This document shows, piece by piece, positions 50,797 to 60,285 of a stretch of DNA of 64,000 bases (the first letter of the stretch is position 1; every line of letters starts with the position of its first letter). The notes beneath the pieces were generated by a model that ran no database searches, was not told the DNA's origin, and saw nothing but the letters and a program-made list of their open reading frames with translations. This DNA comes from a virus. Position numbers and translations under genes: made by a program. Location: positions 1 to 64,000 of IMG/VR virus record IMGVR_UViG_3300042350_001802, one strand, 5' to 3'.

Positions 50797-52390
50797 TCTA
50801 CCAATCAATCCTAAATTATCTGTAAAACAGTTTGAAGAGTTTATAAGTTTTTGTGACAAGTATAAAGACTACATTTCAGATATATACTTTACATGCAGAA
50901 TCCCTCCTTTTACACAAGATGCAATGGGAGATCTGTTTGTTTCAGAGGATGATCCTCAATATATGATTGATGTAGCATTGTATATCCAGGAAACAACTGG
51001 TATTACAGCTTCTGCAACGTTTAATAATATATCCGTTAGACCTACGCAGGAGAACTTAGATCTTTGGATAGAATCGTTTAAACCTCTATATGCTAAAGGT
51101 GTTCGGTTATGTACATTACCGTTTAACCATTGGCTTATGACAGGTCAGATTCAAAAGGAGTTTCCGGAGCTGGAAGTTAGAGCTTCTATCTTGATGGATA
51201 CAAAGACACCAACAGATGTCTATAACGTGGTATCAAGTGGTTTCCATTCTGTTTGTATTGATAGAGCTTTGATGCGAGATCATGATACAATAAAGACTAT
51301 AGTTAAGATAAAGCGTAAAAAACCTTTTAAACTTGTCTTATTAGCTAACGAAGGATGCTTGGGTAAGTGTCCAGTGATGTCTGAACACTACCACTATAAT
51401 AATACCAGAACCACTGATAGTCAATACTTTAACAATCCTATTAGTCGAGTGTCATGTCCTAGATGGGATGTTACTAACAAAGCTGTTGTACTAAAGACTG
51501 CAGATATCCCAGCTTGGAAAGAAGACTGGGATGAGTTTCTTGACATGGGAGTAGATATCTTTAAACTGCACGGTAGAGAGAACGTAAACAAGGTTTACGA
51601 AACTATGGAAATAGTAATAAACTATGCAGAAAATAAAAGTATGCTCTATGATATAGATCTTAAGATTAGTGAAAGTAATGCTAATAAGTGGAGAAAGATT
51701 ATTAAGAACTGTAAGTTTGAGTGTTGGAGTTGTAACTTTTGTGATAAAATAGCTGGAGGTACATTGGATGAAAAAGCAGTTAGTGTAGCAGATATTTTAG
51801 TTACAAGTGTCAACTCAGACTTTGAAACAACTTTACCAGGGTTATCTAGTCCTAGAGTTAATAAGTTGCTAAATGAACTTGGTAAAATTTCAACAGCATA
51901 TTTAGAAGTTGGATGTCTTAGTGGTAAAACGTTTTCTAGTGCTATTGCGGGTAATAAGCTTAATGCTTATGCTGTAGATAACTGGAAAGAAGGAATAGGT
52001 GCTGAGAATGGGTCTATCGAGATAACAACTACTAAAGAAGATTTTATTAAAAACATCTTACCCTATAAAGGAGAGAATAAGATTAAGGTTTTTAACTGTG
52101 ACTTTATAGATGTAGATAAGACTAATATTAAGGATATAGATCTGTTTTTTTATGATGGTGATCATTCATATGAAAGCACTAAACTATCTGTAGAATATTT
52201 TGCTGATACGTTTGCTGAGGAATGCGTTCTTGTTTTTGATGATGCTAACTGGAAAGGAGTGGTGGATGGTGCTGTTGCAGGTATTCAGAAAGCTGGTCTA
52301 ACTATTGTATACGAGAAAAAAATGCTAAACGCAATAGAAGACGAAGATATGTGGTGGAATGGATTATATATAGTGGTGGTTAAAAAGTAA
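50780..52390 (+). CDS. Fusion: peptidase-U32-like domain plus class I methyltransferase
   Basis: 536 aa. Residues ~1-330 form a TIM-barrel-like domain with LLANEGCLGKCPVMSEHYHY at about 187-206, the U32 signature Cys pair, plus SCPRWD and CWSCNFCD. U32 proteins (RlhA, TrhP, UbiU/V) use such cysteines for an Fe-S cluster in hydroxylation reactions. Residues ~370-536 are a Rossmann methyltransferase of the Methyltransf_24 type: TAYLEVGCLSGKTFSSAI, FYDGDHSYES, CVLVFDDANWKGV. The fusion is unusual and lies inside a structural operon. Substrate unknown: RNA, glycan or protein modification are all possible. Overlaps the previous gene by 17 bp. Confidence 0.8.
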   Translation: MAKIFSLPINPKLSVKQFEEFISFCDKYKDYISDIYFTCRIPPFTQDAMGDLFVSEDDPQYMIDVALYIQETTGITASATFNNISVRPTQENLDLWIESFKPLYAKGVRLCTLPFNHWLMTGQIQKEFPELEVRASILMDTKTPTDVYNVVSSGFHSVCIDRALMRDHDTIKTIVKIKRKKPFKLVLLANEGCLGKCPVMSEHYHYNNTRTTDSQYFNNPISRVSCPRWDVTNKAVVLKTADIPAWKEDWDEFLDMGVDIFKLHGRENVNKVYETMEIVINYAENKSMLYDIDLKISESNANKWRKIIKNCKFECWSCNFCDKIAGGTLDEKAVSVADILVTSVNSDFETTLPGLSSPRVNKLLNELGKISTAYLEVGCLSGKTFSSAIAGNKLNAYAVDNWKEGIGAENGSIEITTTKEDFIKNILPYKGENKIKVFNCDFIDVDKTNIKDIDLFFYDGDHSYESTKLSVEYFADTFAEECVLVFDDANWKGVVDGAVAGIQKAGLTIVYEKKMLNAIEDEDMWWNGLYIVVVKK

Positions 52391-52392
52391 TT

Positions 52393-53265
52393 ATGGAAAC
52401 GTTAGTTAAACTGTTAGATGGAATATGGTTTGTTCCTTTTGTAGCAGCTATTATGGTTTTAACTAACCTTATTAATGCTAAAGGATACTTTATACCATTC
52501 TATACCTTTTTAGAAAGAAAGATAAAGTCAAAAAGGTTACTGGTAGCTTTGATTAGCGCAGTATCAGGAGTTCTTCCGATTCCAGGTAGGGTTATTATTA
52601 GTGCTGGAGCTCTTGATACTTTAGCACCAGATGACAAGAGGAGAAAGAACTTTGGTGTGATAAACTACCTATCTACACACCACTACTATCTCTGGTCACC
52701 ATTAGAAGCTACTGTACTTATTCCGCTTTCTGTACTTGGTATAAGCTACTTCTACTTCTTGTCTTTGATTGCTCCTTTGCTGATAACTGTTATTGCGTTT
52801 ACACTATATTATATATTCTATGTCATTAAGGAAGAAGATGTTATAATAAACAAGATGGAGCGTAAAAACCCAGGTGTTATAAAACCTATAAAGTGGGATG
52901 TAGTGGTACTGACAGCTTTGGTTATTATTACGGGTAATGCTATAAAAATGCACTCAAATACTATTGTAGACTTCTTTATGTCCTTTAATAGTAGTGTCTT
53001 TTTTGCGAGTGTGATAGCTTTTGCAACTAGTTTCATTTTAGGATCTAGTAGCAAATTTGCAGGAATAACAGCTTTACTTACTACGGTTTTTGGTATAAAC
53101 TATCTACCGTTGTTCTTTGCACTGGGGTACTCAGGATACTTAATAAGCCCTATGCACAAATGTTTGGTGATTACAAAAAGTTATTTTAACTTATATAGAG
53201 AGCTATATAAGATCCTAATACTTATAATTATAGTATTGATTATAGTAGGATGTTTATTAGTTTAA
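52393..53265 (+). CDS. Multi-pass membrane transporter-like protein
   Basis: 290 aa with about eight to nine hydrophobic helices. SGVLPIPGRVIISAG near residue 55 and the pseudo-repeat in the second half (SKFAGITALLTTVFGINYLPLF...GYSGYLISPMHKC) resemble DUF401 / citrate-transporter-superfamily membrane proteins with two inverted halves and helical-hairpin motifs. Such proteins are carriers in bacteria. Rare in a phage virion operon; begins 3 bp after the methyltransferase fusion, so the two are co-expressed. Function inferred, not proven. Confidence 0.72.
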   Translation: METLVKLLDGIWFVPFVAAIMVLTNLINAKGYFIPFYTFLERKIKSKRLLVALISAVSGVLPIPGRVIISAGALDTLAPDDKRRKNFGVINYLSTHHYYLWSPLEATVLIPLSVLGISYFYFLSLIAPLLITVIAFTLYYIFYVIKEEDVIINKMERKNPGVIKPIKWDVVVLTALVIITGNAIKMHSNTIVDFFMSFNSSVFFASVIAFATSFILGSSSKFAGITALLTTVFGINYLPLFFALGYSGYLISPMHKCLVITKSYFNLYRELYKILILIIIVLIIVGCLLV

Positions 53266-53283
53266 AAGATTAATCTTAAAAAA

Positions 53284-54117
53284 ATGGCAACTTTACTAAC
53301 AACCGTAATTAATGGTTCTTTGACGGTAGGTACTGGTTTAAATGCTAGTGATATTTACATGAATGATAGTGATGAAGGTACGCGTAGAATACACTGTAAT
53401 TCAAACCGTGTAGGATTTTTAAATCAAGGATCAGGATGGGGATCATATTGTGATGATACAGGAAACTGGGTGTCAGATTATGCAATATATTGTAGTAACT
53501 GGTTTAGAACATATGGGTTTACAGGAATGTATTCTGAGAGTTATGGATCTCATATTAGACCAGTAGCATTGGCAACTCATGGCACATGGGAAATATATGG
53601 GTATACTAAGAATGGTTATAATGGATTAAATATATATGATGCACAAGGTTATATCAATAACTATATGCATGAAAGTGGTAATGGTGGACTATACCTTGAA
53701 AATCAAAGTGGACGTTGGGCATGGTATTGGCATAGAAGTAATATATGTTTAGGTCTTGGTAATTCTACAACATCTAATTCATACCGTGTGTATGTTGATG
53801 GTGGTCTTTATGCAACTGGGGATGTAGTGGCATATTCAGATAGTCGTAAAAAGACTGATGTTATAACTATTAATAATGCTCTTGAAATAGTGACAAATCT
53901 TCGTGGTGTGTTTTACACTAAAGTGGGGGAAGAAGAAAAGGGTAGAAAAACGGGTGTTATTGCTCAGGAAATTAATAAGGTACTTCCAGAAGTAGTAACA
54001 TATGCTGCTGATGTTGATGAATATGGTGTAGCTTATGGAAACATTGTAGGTGTACTTATTGAAGCTATAAAAGAGCAACAGAAACAAATTGAAGAACTGA
54101 AAAAAATGTTGAAATAA
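53284..54117 (+). CDS. Tail spike/fibre with endosialidase-type chaperone
   Basis: 277 aa. Residues ~1-180: Gly/Tyr/Trp-rich beta domain (GTHGTWEIYGYTKNGYNG-type), likely a receptor-binding tip. Residues ~183-277: peptidase S74 chaperone (SDSRKKTDV, KTGVIAQEINKVLPEV, GVLIEAIKEQQKQIEEL). Second S74 protein in the window. Confidence 0.82.
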   Translation: MATLLTTVINGSLTVGTGLNASDIYMNDSDEGTRRIHCNSNRVGFLNQGSGWGSYCDDTGNWVSDYAIYCSNWFRTYGFTGMYSESYGSHIRPVALATHGTWEIYGYTKNGYNGLNIYDAQGYINNYMHESGNGGLYLENQSGRWAWYWHRSNICLGLGNSTTSNSYRVYVDGGLYATGDVVAYSDSRKKTDVITINNALEIVTNLRGVFYTKVGEEEKGRKTGVIAQEINKVLPEVVTYAADVDEYGVAYGNIVGVLIEAIKEQQKQIEELKKMLK

Positions 54118-54118
54118 T

Positions 54119-54733
54119 ATGTGTCTTCCTGCGTCTGGTACTATATCGATTAGTCAGATCCGTAATGAGATATATAATAACGGATGTGGACCTAGTACTT
54201 ATTCTTTAGGTGCTCTTGCAGGGTATGCCGGGTTTCCTGCTAATCCAGATGCTATGAGTGAGTTTTATAACTATTGTTGTAATTGTAACTTTGCAAACTT
54301 TTGTTATCATGCTACAGATTGTTATATGGCGTGTAACAGTACTCCATGTACAGATGTAGTAACATATTGGATTGGCACATTAACAGTGGGGACTGTCCTG
54401 CGTAATGGTGATTGTACAGGAAGTGGAGCATCAAATGGTTATTATGCTTATGCTGGAAACTGTTATACAGTTACAGGAGGAGCGGGTGTTGTAGCAAGTG
54501 TAACATCATGTCCTCCTCCAACAACTACAACCACTACATCTGGAACAACTACAACAACCACTACCGCAGCACCTGGAAACTGTGTCGATCACCAAGCAAC
54601 TGCTAGTGGATTTATGACATGGGACGATTGTTCTGGTAATATTCAAAGTCAGTATCTTATAGTTGGAGATATATTCTGTGCCATAGTGGGTACAGTTACT
54701 GGAAACTATATTAATCTTAATGTACCTTGTTAA
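54119..54733 (+). CDS. Cys-rich virion protein with Thr linker
   Basis: 204 aa. N terminus is the common phage tail-tip module ISISQIRNEIYNNG ... MSEFYNY; then a Cys-rich unit (NFCYHATDCYMACNSTPC) and, after the linker PPPTTTTTTSGTTTTTTTAA, a second small domain. Continues the fibre operon and starts the series of Thr-linked proteins. Confidence 0.75.
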   Translation: MCLPASGTISISQIRNEIYNNGCGPSTYSLGALAGYAGFPANPDAMSEFYNYCCNCNFANFCYHATDCYMACNSTPCTDVVTYWIGTLTVGTVLRNGDCTGSGASNGYYAYAGNCYTVTGGAGVVASVTSCPPPTTTTTTSGTTTTTTTAAPGNCVDHQATASGFMTWDDCSGNIQSQYLIVGDIFCAIVGTVTGNYINLNVPC

Positions 54734-54753
54734 ACCTTTAAAACTTATATATT

Positions 54754-55314
54754 ATGCCTACTTATTCTTTTAAACGTGCTCCTGGAGCAGTAACTGCAGA
54801 TTATAAACTTATTGAGGGAGGAGATAAATATAATTTATCTCGTGGAACTCTTACTGATCCTAATAACATTAGTGTTGCTAGTGTTGTTAATTATTCTGTA
54901 GCAAATAATATTATAGCTGCTTCTACCTCATGGTCTTCAATTAGTGCTCAAGTATATGAAACCAGAAAAGTAGATTTTGTATCATATTTGATAAATAGTG
55001 TTCCTTCTGAGTTTATTCCTGAAAGTGAAATATCATATTGGACTTTTGAGAAAAAAACATTTTTTGCTGTTACTACTTCAACAAAAAGTTATTCATTTTC
55101 AGAAACTATTAATTACAATGTAGATACTCTTGAGTTTAATGTTATTAGAAATAACAATCCTGCATATGTAAAAGCTCTTTATGAATTTTTAAAAAATACA
55201 CCAGGATTTGAACCATTTCCTGTTGAAGCATATAATAATGTAAGATATGAAGTTCTTCAGACGCTTTCAAATGAACAAACAGATATTCCTATTGATTTTG
55301 AGGTAGCAGGGTAA
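54754..55314 (+). CDS. Hypothetical 186-aa structural protein
   Basis: MPTYSFKRAPGAVTADYKLI start; Ser/Thr/Tyr-rich beta composition. Last gene of the fibre operon. No motif recognised. Confidence 0.66.
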   Translation: MPTYSFKRAPGAVTADYKLIEGGDKYNLSRGTLTDPNNISVASVVNYSVANNIIAASTSWSSISAQVYETRKVDFVSYLINSVPSEFIPESEISYWTFEKKTFFAVTTSTKSYSFSETINYNVDTLEFNVIRNNNPAYVKALYEFLKNTPGFEPFPVEAYNNVRYEVLQTLSNEQTDIPIDFEVAG

Positions 55315-55365
55315 AATGTTTATCCACATATGTTGATATGTCATTTAAAAACTCTAGAATAATAC

Positions 55366-55386
55366 TTGTATATTCGTATTAGATTA
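55366..55386 (+). promoter_or_regulatory. Late promoter-like box
   Basis: TTGTATATTCGTATTAGATT, a one-base-longer variant of the late box, 15 bp before the ATG at 55401. Confidence 0.55.
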
Positions 55387-55400
55387 ATCTACAAACATTT

Positions 55401-55910
55401 ATGGAAAAAATTACATTGAAACTTTTTGAGTTCTACAATCTAGATGCAGAACTCAACGGTCTTGTCAACCAATCGACAGGTGAAACCATCACTGCTGGTT
55501 TGCTTCGTGAAAAACTTCCTCTTGTTACAAAGTACTGGTTAACAGAACTTGGCAAGAAGGTAGCTGCTGAAAAAACTGCTATTGAGGAACTTAAGAATGA
55601 TCTTATCAAAAAGTATGGTAAAGAAGATGATAACGGTAAAATCTTTATTCCCATGCTTGTCGATGACCTTGATGGTAATGGAAATCCTATTAAAGACACA
55701 GATGCTGAGGAAAACGAAGTGATTCGTAAAAAGTTAAACCCTGACTATCAGCAATTTGAAAAGGAGTTTAATGAACTTCTCCAGACTGAAAAGGAGCTGG
55801 AGTACAAACCCGTTCTACTTTCTGACCTAGAAAAGGTTGAGACAGAAGAAAACTACGTAACCCTGTTTAAGCTTGTAAAAGCTGAGGATGGGAAGGTAGT
55901 ACCTATGTAA
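55401..55910 (+). CDS. Hypothetical 169-aa protein, monocistronic late gene
   Basis: Helical, Glu/Lys-rich: MEKITLKLFEFYNLDAELNG start, then LLREKLPLVTKYWLTELGKK. Own late box and own terminator mark a separately tuned, probably abundant product (codon use leans to AAC, CTT, GGT). Perhaps a tail assembly chaperone; not proven. Confidence 0.75.
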   Translation: MEKITLKLFEFYNLDAELNGLVNQSTGETITAGLLREKLPLVTKYWLTELGKKVAAEKTAIEELKNDLIKKYGKEDDNGKIFIPMLVDDLDGNGNPIKDTDAEENEVIRKKLNPDYQQFEKEFNELLQTEKELEYKPVLLSDLEKVETEENYVTLFKLVKAEDGKVVPM

Positions 55911-55935
55911 TCCTCTACTCTGTCAAACATTGAAG

Positions 55936-55964
55936 ACCACCTCATTCCTGGGGTGGTTTTTTTT
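55936..55964 (+). terminator. Rho-independent terminator
   Basis: ACCACC pairs with GGTGGT around a 10-nt loop, followed by TTTTTTTTG. Confidence 0.9.
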
Positions 55965-55982
55965 GTTTATATCCCTCAAAAA

Positions 55983-56004
55983 TTGTATATTGTATTGTAG
56001 ACTA
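55983..56004 (+). promoter_or_regulatory. Late promoter-like box
   Basis: GTATATTGTATTGTAGACTA, one base different from the box at 29194 over its whole length. Starts the transcript of the Cys/Thr-rich gene series. Confidence 0.65.
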
Positions 56005-56063
56005 TTCTGTTATGTCTGCATTATATCTGTTCTTATTTATAACAACCTGATATTCAGTATATT

Positions 56064-57332
56064 ATGCCTCCTATTAGCTCAAATATAAACAAGGAGACTT
56101 GCTCACCAATATCTTCCAACTGTATAGTGTGGCAAGGACCTGATCTAAAGTGTATCGATGTATGCACTGGTCAACCTCTATCTGAGACAGTTTACAATGT
56201 TGCAATGAAGGTCTGCGAACTGCAGAGTCAACTAGATCTTTCTGATCTAGATCTTAAATGTATCATTGATACTTGTTTAGCTTGTCCTCAACCTCAAAAG
56301 ATATTAGCAATTGTATTGCAACTTATTATAGATAAGGTATGTGACCTACAAGAAATCATTGATAACCTAACAACAGCTTCTACAACATCCGACCCATTGG
56401 TAAGGATGGCAACTTGCTTTCAATATACAGATCCATCTACTGGTGACCTAGTTAAGGATCTTCCTCACACACAGTACACCAAACGTATTGGTGTAGAGGT
56501 TTGTAACCTTGCTAATCAGATTACGGGTATACTCTTAGATATTACCAATTTACAAGATCAGGTGGATGCTCTAGATGTACGTGTTACTATTCTTGAGAAT
56601 CAGACACTTCCCGAAGTGACCCTTACATGTATCAATCCGGGATTACAACCTATGGATGATGCAATTGAAGCTATTGAAGCTGATTATTGTAGTTTAAAAG
56701 GTGTTCTTGGATCAAATACTGATGTAGCAGCTATTGCTGGTGCTGAACCCACTACGCTTCCTGTAATGTCATTAGTTAACCCTGCTACAGCTTTATGGTC
56801 TACAGCTTCTGCTAATGCTGCAGAGTCTTTAGAGAAGATGTGGTTGGCTATTAATGATCTTAGAAGTGCTGTTAAACTCATCCAAGATAACTGCTGTAAG
56901 ATTACTTGTGAGGACATCCTTATTGACTTTGATGTTGAGGTTAATGTAGCAGATGATGAGTTGACACTGTTCTTCTTACCAAAGAGCTTCTTGCCAACTG
57001 GATTTGCAGATTGTAATACAACACTTGGAACTAAGTTTATTATTACAGACACTGCAGGACATGAGTCTTACTTTTACATTAAACTCAGAGAAGATGTATT
57101 TGATGATCCTACAGTACTTCAAGATGGATATCTATTATCTATACCAGGAGCTATAGATCCTACATTAGGTATGACTATCACATCTGATGTTTGCGTAACA
57201 GATGGTAGCACTACATGCGTTAAATGCGTACGTGTAGAGGTTGCTCCTAAAGGTTGTGCATATTGTGAACTTACAGCAACTGGTCCTAAAGAAGGTGGTG
57301 GTACTGCTGTTGTCACTTACACAGTTGGTTAA
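56064..57332 (+). CDS. Large Cys-containing virion protein
   Basis: 422 aa. N-terminal module TCSPISSNCIVWQGPDLKC...ICTGQPLSETVYNVAMKVC recurs in simplified form in the genes at 57897 and 60286. A central coiled-coil/helical part (NLANQITGILLDITNLQDQV) suggests trimerisation; the C-terminal ~120 residues hold six cysteines in a beta domain. Probably a capsid- or tail-surface protein. Confidence 0.7.
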   Translation: MPPISSNINKETCSPISSNCIVWQGPDLKCIDVCTGQPLSETVYNVAMKVCELQSQLDLSDLDLKCIIDTCLACPQPQKILAIVLQLIIDKVCDLQEIIDNLTTASTTSDPLVRMATCFQYTDPSTGDLVKDLPHTQYTKRIGVEVCNLANQITGILLDITNLQDQVDALDVRVTILENQTLPEVTLTCINPGLQPMDDAIEAIEADYCSLKGVLGSNTDVAAIAGAEPTTLPVMSLVNPATALWSTASANAAESLEKMWLAINDLRSAVKLIQDNCCKITCEDILIDFDVEVNVADDELTLFFLPKSFLPTGFADCNTTLGTKFIITDTAGHESYFYIKLREDVFDDPTVLQDGYLLSIPGAIDPTLGMTITSDVCVTDGSTTCVKCVRVEVAPKGCAYCELTATGPKEGGGTAVVTYTVG

Positions 57333-57361
57333 TATTTTACATTTTTATAAACTCGCTATAT

Positions 57362-57880
57362 ATGTCTACTACTCAATCTATAACTTTAACTCCTGGACAA
57401 ACCTTTGTTCTTCCAGCAGGTGCTGTTGTTACAGGACTGTTTGTTGATGGAGCAATATCAGTTACATCTTCTTGTGATAATCTTCCACCTCCTGGTGAGT
57501 TTGTATGCGGGCATTTTTACATGAATATAGATGATGATGATAACCCAAGTCACCCTAATGATGAAGAATCTACTGAATTTACAAGTATTAAAATTGGTGA
57601 TACAACATATCCTTTAAATGGTCTTTTGTTAGATCAGACTGTTACTAACTTAAATGCACTACTTAATATTGGTGCTGTATTTACGTTTACATCAATTACT
57701 CGTTATATAATTGATGATGATCCATCAAATGATAAAAGAATGGCTATTAAATTATATTTTAAAGTTCCAGAAACACTTGTTGATACACTTGAGTTAATTA
57801 TTACTGGTAATAGCGGAGAACCTGAACCTACAACTCAGATATATAGACCTGTTGAGGTGGGACCTTGTTCAGAATCCTAA
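57362..57880 (+). CDS. Hypothetical 172-aa virion protein
   Basis: Starts MSTTQSITLTPGQTFVLPAG; beta-rich with an acidic stretch NIDDDDNPSHPNDEESTEF and a Pro/Thr end. Between Cys-rich genes, no enzyme motif. Confidence 0.68.
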   Translation: MSTTQSITLTPGQTFVLPAGAVVTGLFVDGAISVTSSCDNLPPPGEFVCGHFYMNIDDDDNPSHPNDEESTEFTSIKIGDTTYPLNGLLLDQTVTNLNALLNIGAVFTFTSITRYIIDDDPSNDKRMAIKLYFKVPETLVDTLELIITGNSGEPEPTTQIYRPVEVGPCSES

Positions 57881-57896
57881 TTAAAACTACTAGAAA

Positions 57897-58997
57897 ATGT
57901 CATCTTGTAATTGTAATAATCCTTGGCACGATAAGTGGTGTCCTTCTTTTTTACCACCTGCTGAAACATGTCCAGATGGAGAACCTTGTGATGAGCAAGT
58001 ATCTACAGACTGCGTAATTTATACAGGTCCTAGTATTCCTTGTTATGGAATTACTACAGGTATGACAGTTACTCAACTTCTTTCAATATTATACAGTTCA
58101 ATATATCCAAATTGTAGCACTACAACAACCACATTGAATCCTTGTGGATTATGTAGTGGATTTGCTGCTATTCCCACTATTGCTTGTTTATATAATCTTA
58201 AAATAGAATTTTTATATATAGCTGTTACCTCGGATCTTTCTTTATTACCATCGGGATATGTACACCCTTGTCCAGATTCAATAGCTACACATAATTGTAA
58301 CCGTGCTTTACATGAAGCATATTTAGCTAATTATTATATTGGAGATGTTTACATGAATAACGCGGATGGTGAATGTGGTTCTTTAACAGATTATGGGACA
58401 CCGATATGTAAAGATTTTAAAAACACACCTGCAGCTTTAAGACCAAATAAAATATGGAATGGTAACACTCATAGTAGATATACATCTATTACATTAGATA
58501 TGGATCAAGCTATAGAAATAGCTGCTGCTAATAGTAATAATTCAAATATTGTTTTTGATTTACAACACGCTGTTGGCAAATATGGTATTTCTTGTGATGG
58601 TACACAAGTTTCTCATGATCACGAAGTATGGGTGAGAATAACAAGAGCAGATGGGGTTGTTATCTATAATGGATGTGACACAGGAAATCCGTTTACCGTA
58701 AATGTTTGTCAATTAACTCCTTATACTACAACAACAACAACAATACCGGTTACAACAACGACAACATTGTCTTGTGCAACTTGTAATACATATTCAGTTA
58801 ATAATACAGGTGCTACTCCAGTTTATGTAACATATCGTATTTGTGGTTCAAATACATATAACACTCAACTTGTAAATAATGGATCAAGCGTTACAATTTG
58901 TGCTTGCACAGGATCTATAGCTGCTCCTACAGGATCTTCAGTAACAATAACAAATACTGGTGTCTGTGTTCCAACTACAACAACTACCACCGTGTAA
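57897..58997 (+). CDS. Cys-rich modular virion protein
   Basis: 366 aa. N-terminal knob SSCNCNNPWHDKWCPSF and the STDCVIYTGPSIPCYGI module; middle domain with four cysteines (HPCPDSIATHNCNRALHEAY); then PYTTTTTTIPVTTTTTLSC linker and a ~60-residue Cys module CNTYSVNNTGATPVYVTY...ICACTG, ending in a Thr tail. Same bead type as the genes at 59013, 60040 and 60286. Confidence 0.75.
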   Translation: MSSCNCNNPWHDKWCPSFLPPAETCPDGEPCDEQVSTDCVIYTGPSIPCYGITTGMTVTQLLSILYSSIYPNCSTTTTTLNPCGLCSGFAAIPTIACLYNLKIEFLYIAVTSDLSLLPSGYVHPCPDSIATHNCNRALHEAYLANYYIGDVYMNNADGECGSLTDYGTPICKDFKNTPAALRPNKIWNGNTHSRYTSITLDMDQAIEIAAANSNNSNIVFDLQHAVGKYGISCDGTQVSHDHEVWVRITRADGVVIYNGCDTGNPFTVNVCQLTPYTTTTTTIPVTTTTTLSCATCNTYSVNNTGATPVYVTYRICGSNTYNTQLVNNGSSVTICACTGSIAAPTGSSVTITNTGVCVPTTTTTTV

Positions 58998-59012
58998 TAT
59001 AAAATATTTGAC

Positions 59013-60029
59013 ATGCCATTTTCAGTAAGTATATCATTATCAGGATTAGGTGCTAATACAGGACCTTTTAACTTATTATCTAATGCATCTGGCTCATTTG
59101 TTGTTTTTATGACAGGTGTTAGCAAATCTTTAATTGCTTCACCAGCAATATTTACAGTTTTAGTTCCTGATAATACAACCATTATTAGAGTACAGTCCAC
59201 AGGTACATGTTCAACATTTATTGACCTTTTTGTAATTGGAGGACCTTTACCACCAACCACAACTACTACAACATCTGGAACTACCACTACTACTACATCA
59301 GGTGGATCAACAACCACCACCACAACAGTGAGTGGTCCGACAACTACGACAACTACATCTGGCGGATCAACAACTACTTCGACTACTGGGTCACCATCAA
59401 CTACGACTACTACTATATTAGTACCCACTACAACTACTACCACATCTGGAGCAACACCGACAACTACTACAAGTAGTACTACTTCTACAACATCTACTAG
59501 TTCTACAACTACAAGCACTAGTACTACTACCACAACAATAGAACCGACTACTACAACGACCAGTTCAACAACTAGTACAACATCTACAACAAGTTCTACA
59601 TCAACAACTACAACTGTTGAACCTACAACTACAACCACATCTTCTACTAGTACTACAACTACTGAAGAACCCACAACAACTACTACTAGTACTACATTAG
59701 AGCCAACTACAACTACTACAACTACAGAGTGTTTAAATCCTTGTTACGAAACTGAGTATAGTGTAAGTGGAGATGGAACTGCTGAATGGTTTAGTTGTAA
59801 TCAACAATCTGGACCTCCTAACACTCAAGCTGTTAGTACAGGAACATATTCGTTCTGTCATGATGGAAGTGGTGTAGTATTCTATAATGGTGCATCTGGG
59901 ACACCAATTGGTACTCCAACTATTTGTGGATGTAATGAACCACCTCCTACAACTACAACTTCAACAAGTACAACTACCACATTAGAACCAACTACTACTA
60001 CTACTTTTACAACATTAAATCCTGAATAA
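59013..60029 (+). CDS. Mucin-like Thr/Ser-rich virion protein with Cys modules
   Basis: 338 aa. After an 85-residue beta domain (SVSISLSGLGANTGPFNLL), about 150 residues are almost only Thr, Ser and Gly with Glu-Pro interruptions (EPTTTTTSSTTST-type), encoded by degenerate ACT/ACA/TCT triplets. A Cys module (CLNPCYETEYSVSGDG...PTICGC) and a second Thr tail follow. An extended, possibly glycosylated stalk. Confidence 0.78.
   Translation: MPFSVSISLSGLGANTGPFNLLSNASGSFVVFMTGVSKSLIASPAIFTVLVPDNTTIIRVQSTGTCSTFIDLFVIGGPLPPTTTTTTSGTTTTTTSGGSTTTTTTVSGPTTTTTTSGGSTTTSTTGSPSTTTTTILVPTTTTTTSGATPTTTTSSTTSTTSTSSTTTSTSTTTTTIEPTTTTTSSTTSTTSTTSSTSTTTTVEPTTTTTSSTSTTTTEEPTTTTTSTTLEPTTTTTTTECLNPCYETEYSVSGDGTAEWFSCNQQSGPPNTQAVSTGTYSFCHDGSGVVFYNGASGTPIGTPTICGCNEPPPTTTTSTSTTTTLEPTTTTTFTTLNPE
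59260..59730 (+). repeat. Low-complexity ACN/TCN triplet tract
   Basis: Nearly continuous ACT/ACA/ACC/ACG and AGT/TCT codons for Thr and Ser with short GGT-GGA or GAA-CCN breaks. The purine/pyrimidine pattern makes the opposite strand appear as a long Val-rich open frame. Confidence 0.8.
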
Positions 60030-60039
60030 ACGGAAAACT

Positions 60040-60264
60040 ATGAGCAATATAACTGAATGTAAATCTCCTTGTTATAATCAAGAATATATGGTTAACGGGG
60101 TTGGTGTTGCAGTATTCACAGAATGTAAAGGTTCTTCATCTATTTCAGTATTTGTTGAAACAGGATCATATACATTTTGTCATAATGGATCAGGAGTTGT
60201 TTTTAAAGGTAGTCTCTTTGCTTTTCCTGTTGGGGAAAAAGTAGTATGTGGATGCAACGATTAA
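60040..60264 (+). CDS. Single Cys-module virion protein, 74 aa
   Basis: Exactly one copy of the module: CKSPCYNQEYMVNGVG ... GSYTFCHNGSGVVFKG ... VVCGC. It closely parallels the C-terminal module of the previous gene (CLNPCYETEYSVSG...SYSFCHDGSGVVFYNG...TICGC), so it is a recent duplicate without the Thr stalk. Confidence 0.75.
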   Translation: MSNITECKSPCYNQEYMVNGVGVAVFTECKGSSSISVFVETGSYTFCHNGSGVVFKGSLFAFPVGEKVVCGCND

Positions 60265-60285
60265 TACACCTGAAGTAAAGTAAGC

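Noticed and set aside
58865-59674. 269-codon open frame on the - strand, almost only Val, Asp, Glu
   Set aside because: It is the antisense image of the ACN Thr/Ser tract of the gene at 59013; composition is an artefact. The same holds for 60453-60665.
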